NCBI GenBank assembly: GCA_029856625.1
Contig: JAHKLG010000051.1
Span: forward strand, 1-8,419
Direction: 5' to 3'
DNA length: 8,419 bases
Origin: Candidatus Njordarchaeota archaeon
GTDB taxonomy: Archaea > Asgardarchaeota > Njordarchaeia > Njordarchaeales > Njordarchaeaceae
Shown: positions 6,025 to 8,419 of the stretch, piece after piece
How the letters are laid out: every line of letters begins with the position of its first letter
How positions within the stretch are numbered: position 1 is the first letter of the stretch
Translations under genes and position numbers: made by a program
Notes under the pieces: model-generated
The model's input: the letters and a program-made list of their open reading frames with translations, nothing else
Told to the model about the DNA's origin: nothing
The model's database searches: none

Positions 6025-6315
6025 TTACCCTTTCTTAGCTAAAACAATTTCTATCGTACTTATCCTATCAATTCTTCCCTCGGGATTCTTCACCACATTT
6101 GTTCCAATTTTTATAGACTCTACATCTACTACATTCCTCATATATCGTGTTCTAACAATTTCAGCAATATCAACTGCTCTGCTTATTCCAGCCCCTCTAG
6201 CTAGAATTCTGATTTTTTTCACATCTTTATTCATCATAGTGCTTATAACCGCAATTATATAGTTCATTAAACCCTTTCTACCCACGAATATTGTCGGGAT
6301 TTCCTCTTGAGCCAT
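6025..6315 (-). CDS. albA: Chromatin protein Alba
   Basis: Alba is a dimeric DNA/RNA-binding protein of archaeal chromatin, also linked to RNA handling. Seen in 96 residues: IFVGRKGLMNYIIAV (9-23), where the R13-K14 pair matches the Lys pair of Sulfolobus Alba that contacts DNA and is subject to acetylation. ILARGAGISRAVDIAEIVR (37-55), IKIGTNVV and STIEIVLAKKG (86-96) complete the fold. The start is placed at ATG 6315 because GGTGAGG (6319-6325, minus) precedes it; an in-frame ATG at 6327 overlaps that ribosome site. The gene lies 198 nt downstream of methionine aminopeptidase on the same strand and probably has its own promoter. Confidence 0.97.
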   Translation of the reverse strand: MAQEEIPTIFVGRKGLMNYIIAVISTMMNKDVKKIRILARGAGISRAVDIAEIVRTRYMRNVVDVESIKIGTNVVKNPEGRIDRISTIEIVLAKKG

Positions 6316-6318
6316 ATA

Positions 6319-6325
6319 CCTCACC
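6319..6325 (-). promoter_or_regulatory. Shine-Dalgarno site fixing the Alba start
   Basis: Minus-strand GGTGAGG ends 3 nt before ATG at 6315 (5 nt from the GGTGA core). It overlaps the earlier in-frame ATG at 6327, so the four-residue longer form is unlikely. Confidence 0.7.
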
Positions 6326-6420
6326 ATATTTTTGCTTTTATTCTCGGAAATAAGGATGAGATAAGCAGAGAGTGTGGGATCATGGTTCCCTAATCGCGAT
6401 GATAAGATACTCTAAAATTA

Positions 6421-6429
6421 ATTATAAGC
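6421..6429 (-). promoter_or_regulatory. Candidate TATA box for Alba
   Basis: On the minus strand this reads GCTTATAAT. It would give a leader of about 80 nt. A nearer A/T element, GAATAAAAG (6335-6343, minus), would place the start almost on the ATG, which conflicts with the clear ribosome site. The assignment is weak. Confidence 0.3.
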
Positions 6430-6440
6430 AAAAGAAATGA
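6428..6440 (-). terminator. Possible T-rich terminator after methionine aminopeptidase
   Basis: On the minus strand this reads TCATTTCTTTTGC, about 75 nt past the stop at 6514. Archaeal intrinsic termination usually needs only a U-rich tract. This one is short and interrupted, so read-through into Alba remains possible. Confidence 0.25.
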
Positions 6441-6513
6441 TTTTAGCCGTAATAATTAGTTAACCTGCTACTAAAATTATAAAGATTACTAACTGAACTT
6501 TTAATACTAGAGA

Positions 6514-7464
6514 TTAAGTTTCTTTCCCATGCCCTATAAGTCGCTGAGCTCCGTCTTTTCTTATTATTACGGTGTCTTCTGCTTGAGCAATATAGCTTCC
6601 TTCTTTCTCTACTAAGACTGGGTAAGATATCAATACTCCAACCATATCCAGTGTTGCCAGACCAATACGAATATCCTCCTCTCTAAATTTGTTAAGTAGC
6701 CATCTCATAGTAAATGGTAATCCTTTTCTTTCCCTATAAACATGTCTAAGAATGTCTCTTGCAATCCTTACACGGATTGGCAGTCGCTTAGGAAGCTCTG
6801 GTAATATACTATAAATTCGGATATCATCGGAAGCTCTAGCATAACCTTCTCCGTTAGTCACGAAGATCTCTACTGCATATACTTCTCCTTCCTCTATTAT
6901 TCCAGCGCTTTTTACGGATGCTGAAGTAGGAACTTCTTTTTCTCCATGCAGCAAATACTGATCAAGGAGATGACCATTCAGATTTCTAATTACTTTGAAA
7001 CCCCTCTCTTTAACATAGTCTTCAATAATTTCTCCTATGTATGAAAGACGTGTTCTTGGCTTCATTGCCTCAATGGCTCTTCTTAGCGCCTCCTCTGCCA
7101 CTTTTATCATTTCCTTTTTATCCTCATCCTCTCCGAAGTAGAAAGTTATCGCTCTATCCACAGGATACCCGTCTATGTGAACACCAAAGTCAATTTTTAT
7201 CATATCTTCAGTCGATATTTGTTTTGCTTCTTCTGGTAATGGTGTATAATGAGCAGCTATATCATTGATGCAGATATTTACAGGAAACGCTGGTGAACCG
7301 CCTCTCTTCCTTATTTCTTCTTCGATTCTTTCTGCGATTGTTAGAATTTTCTCCGCCGGTTTAGTAATTGTAGAGATTATTTCTTGCTCGACAGCTCTAG
7401 CAATTGCGGCCGCTTTAAGGTATTTCTCTAATCTTTCTTCCTCTGTCTTAGCTGAGCTCTCCAA
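6514..7464 (-). CDS. map: Methionine aminopeptidase, type II
   Basis: This metalloenzyme removes the initiator Met from nascent proteins. Seen in 316 residues: a helical N-terminus, AFPVNICINDIAAHYTP (59-75) with the substrate-contacting H72, and metal ligands D92 and D103 in IDFGVHIDGYPVDRA. The remaining ligands are H165 in NLNGHLLDQY, E199 in YAVEIFVTNGEG and E296 in IAQAEDTVII. All five metal ligands are in place. The insert at about 222-275 within the catalytic fold marks the archaeal/eukaryotic type II form. Differences from the usual signature are AVEIF for AIEPF and AEDT for xEHT, which do not touch the ligands. The start is TTG at 7464, supported by GGTGA (7471-7475, minus) with a 6-nt spacer. 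It follows eIF5A by 17 nt, implying one transcript. Confidence 0.97.
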   Translation of the reverse strand: MESSAKTEEERLEKYLKAAAIARAVEQEIISTITKPAEKILTIAERIEEEIRKRGGSPAFPVNICINDIAAHYTPLPEEAKQISTEDMIKIDFGVHIDGYPVDRAITFYFGEDEDKKEMIKVAEEALRRAIEAMKPRTRLSYIGEIIEDYVKERGFKVIRNLNGHLLDQYLLHGEKEVPTSASVKSAGIIEEGEVYAVEIFVTNGEGYARASDDIRIYSILPELPKRLPIRVRIARDILRHVYRERKGLPFTMRWLLNKFREEDIRIGLATLDMVGVLISYPVLVEKEGSYIAQAEDTVIIRKDGAQRLIGHGKET

Positions 7465-7470
7465 AACTTC

Positions 7471-7475
7471 TCACC
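7471..7475 (-). promoter_or_regulatory. Shine-Dalgarno site supporting the TTG start of methionine aminopeptidase
   Basis: Minus-strand GGTGA lies 6 nt before TTG at 7464, in the 17-nt gap after eIF5A. It justifies a non-ATG start where the first downstream Met is M88, well inside the catalytic domain. Confidence 0.75.
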
Positions 7476-7481
7476 AATTGG

Positions 7482-7907
7482 TTATTCCCGTGATCTCTTT
7501 AATGAAACTATCTTTGGTTTACCTAACATAACCCAGTACTCCACATACGTACCAGGCTGAATCTTATTTCTTAGATCCTCTCCCTCCGGCATACGCATTT
7601 CAATCACTTCATAGGTTTCTGCGTCCATTACTTCTACAGTATCTCCCATGACGTTTATTACTTGCCCTTCGCGCTTTGATATGATTGGAACTGGAATCTT
7701 ATCGCTCACTGGCTTTATTATTGTGCGCTTAACACCGTCAAATACCCCTATAGCTACGATTCTAGCTTTTGCACTTCCATGTTTTCCTGGCTTACTTTTT
7801 GAAATAGATACAACTTTGCTTGGTTCGCCATCAATAATAATGTAATGTCCTTCCTTTATCTTAGAAATTGGCACGTACTTTACATCTCCAGACAATTCGT
7901 CAGACAT
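7482..7907 (-). CDS. eif5A: Translation factor aIF5A (hypusine-containing)
   Basis: aIF5A binds the ribosomal E-site and relieves stalling at difficult peptide bonds. It is modified on one lysine to (deoxy)hypusine. Seen in 141 residues: an N-terminal SH3-like domain with IKEGHYIIIDGEPSKVVSI (17-35) and the modification loop SKPGKHGSAKAR (38-49), in which K42 is the hypusine site. A C-terminal OB-fold follows, with EGQVINVMGDTVEVMDAETY and the region ending YWVMLGKPKIVSL. Length is normal for archaea. The ATG at 7907 has GGTGAT (7913-7918, minus) 5 nt upstream. The deoxyhypusine synthase gene is not in the window. It is first of a two-gene unit with methionine aminopeptidase. Confidence 0.97.
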   Translation of the reverse strand: MSDELSGDVKYVPISKIKEGHYIIIDGEPSKVVSISKSKPGKHGSAKARIVAIGVFDGVKRTIIKPVSDKIPVPIISKREGQVINVMGDTVEVMDAETYEVIEMRMPEGEDLRNKIQPGTYVEYWVMLGKPKIVSLKRSRE

Positions 7908-7961
7908 TGTACATCACCCGTTATTTTTACTGAAATAATGCGACAATAACCACTAATTTAA

Positions 7962-7971
7962 CTTTTTAAAT
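7962..7971 (-). promoter_or_regulatory. TATA box for the aIF5A-methionine aminopeptidase unit
   Basis: On the minus strand this reads ATTTAAAAAG, 54 nt before the ATG. A start about 27 nt downstream gives a leader of roughly 32 nt containing the GGTGAT site. The 249-nt gap 7908-8156 otherwise holds only this and the opposite-facing TFS promoter. Confidence 0.55.
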
Positions 7972-8081
7972 AAAAATGTATAAGCAAGAAGAATTCAAGT
8001 CGCTTTATACTAATACAAACGTTTTACTTATCATCGTTGATTAGACATGTGTAATATCTAGAAGTGGAATAAAAAGAAAAA

Positions 8082-8090
8082 TTTATAAAT
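8082..8090 (+). promoter_or_regulatory. TATA box for the TFS-type gene
   Basis: TTTATAAAT lies about 70 nt before the ATG at 8157. A start near 8113 would give a leader of about 44 nt carrying AGAGG (8144-8148), 8 nt before the ATG. Confidence 0.55.
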
Positions 8091-8156
8091 AGACTGAGAA
8101 AGCTAAAAGACAATACCATAATAGTCTTTCAAAGTTATCTTGTAAGAGGCTCTCAT

Positions 8157-8419
8157 ATGGTTAAGTTCTGCCCTAAATGCGGCTCGATCATGACGATTAA
8201 GAGAGAGAATAATAAGACGATCGCATATTGTAGTGTATGCGGATTCTCAATGGAACTTACTAAGAAAGAAAAAAGCGTCGGTCTTACTCCTTCAGAAATC
8301 AATGAAAAAACAGCAATCAAATCTGGAGTGATCAAGGAAAAACCCCTAAAAAAGATTCTTATAGACGAAGACACAGTAAAAGAGGCATTAAGTCTCCTCG
8401 GAGAATCTGAATCAGAATA
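8157..8419 (+). CDS. tfs: Transcription factor S / RpoM-type zinc-ribbon protein (cut by right edge)
   Basis: TFS is the archaeal counterpart of TFIIS: it reactivates backtracked RNA polymerase by stimulating transcript cleavage. Seen in the 87 complete codons: an Rpb9/TFS-type N-terminal zinc ribbon, C5-x2-C8 (FCPKCGSIM) and C25-x2-C28 (YCSVCGFSME). A charged linker follows from 35 onward with ILIDEDTVKEALSLLGESESE near the edge. The second zinc ribbon that carries the catalytic Asp-Glu pair in true TFS is not seen. The window ends in TA, so the next codon could be a stop (an 87-residue single-ribbon protein) or tyrosine. The linker is already longer than I expect for standard TFS of about 110 residues. 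It could be TFS, a TFS paralogue or a ribbon-only factor. It is divergent from aIF5A. Confidence 0.82.
   Translation, partial: MVKFCPKCGSIMTIKRENNKTIAYCSVCGFSMELTKKEKSVGLTPSEINEKTAIKSGVIKEKPLKKILIDEDTVKEALSLLGESESE

Noticed and set aside
6353..6415. C/D box sRNA candidate between Alba and methionine aminopeptidase (AGGATGA and GCGATGA resembling C and C', CTAA resembling D' and D)
   Set aside because: Both C-like boxes have a mismatch, the D boxes lack the near-invariant CTGA and hence the G-A pairs of the kink-turn, the C to D' spacing of about 30 nt is too long, and no terminal stem is seen.
8153..8374. Minus-strand frame of 73 residues opposite the zinc-ribbon gene
   Set aside because: The plus strand encodes a clear zinc ribbon with a TATA box and ribosome site; the opposite frame is a shadow.
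1..8419. CRISPR array, transposon ends, toxin-antitoxin or phage-defence system
   Set aside because: I found no direct repeats with regular spacing, no transposase or integrase, and no defence-family protein; the window is housekeeping information-processing genes.

Overview
The window is archaeal chromosome. It encodes TFB, TBP, TFS, Alba, hypusinated eIF5A, type II methionine aminopeptidase, and archaeal ribosomal proteins uS13, uS4, uS11 and eS1. Start sites carry GGTGA-type Shine-Dalgarno (SD) motifs, and upstream gaps hold archaeal TATA boxes. Base composition is AT-rich, and the proteins are rich in Lys, Glu, Arg and Ile, which with Alba suggests a thermophile. A Rab-like small GTPase at the left edge points towards the TACK or Asgard archaea, but the window cannot fix the lineage.

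Layout. At 1-390 (minus) lies the N-terminal part of a Ras/Rab-like GTPase, divergent across a 405-nt gap from a TFB-family factor (796-1680, plus). A TBP follows on the same strand (1829-2509). Its last 12 nt overlap the end of a convergent small OB-fold-like gene (2498-2869, minus), which lies downstream of an MTAP/MTIP-family phosphorylase (2931-3695, minus). Divergent from that is a plus-strand ribosomal cluster uS13-uS4-uS11-eS1 (3819-6022). It converges, with a 2-nt gap, on Alba (6025-6315, minus). Further right, eIF5A and methionine aminopeptidase form a minus-strand pair (7907 to 6514). Divergent from them is a zinc-ribbon TFS/RpoM-type gene (8157 onward), cut by the right edge.

Most of the content is information processing: transcription initiation (TFB, TBP), elongation or cleavage (TFS), chromatin (Alba), ribosome assembly, translation (eIF5A) and N-terminal methionine removal. 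The phosphorylase belongs to methylthioadenosine or purine salvage.

I see no CRISPR array, mobile element, tRNA, rRNA or defence system. The strongest lead for something undescribed is the tandem TFB-TBP pair. The TFB has lost the conserved second half of its B-reader motif, and the TBP carries about 20 extra residues in its first repeat, while both keep their DNA-contact motifs. Secondary leads are the phosphorylase with an N-x-A active-site signature suggesting 6-oxopurine substrates, a ribosomal operon in which eS1 follows uS11 where rpoD is usual, and an uncharacterised OB-fold-like gene overlapping the TBP 3' end.
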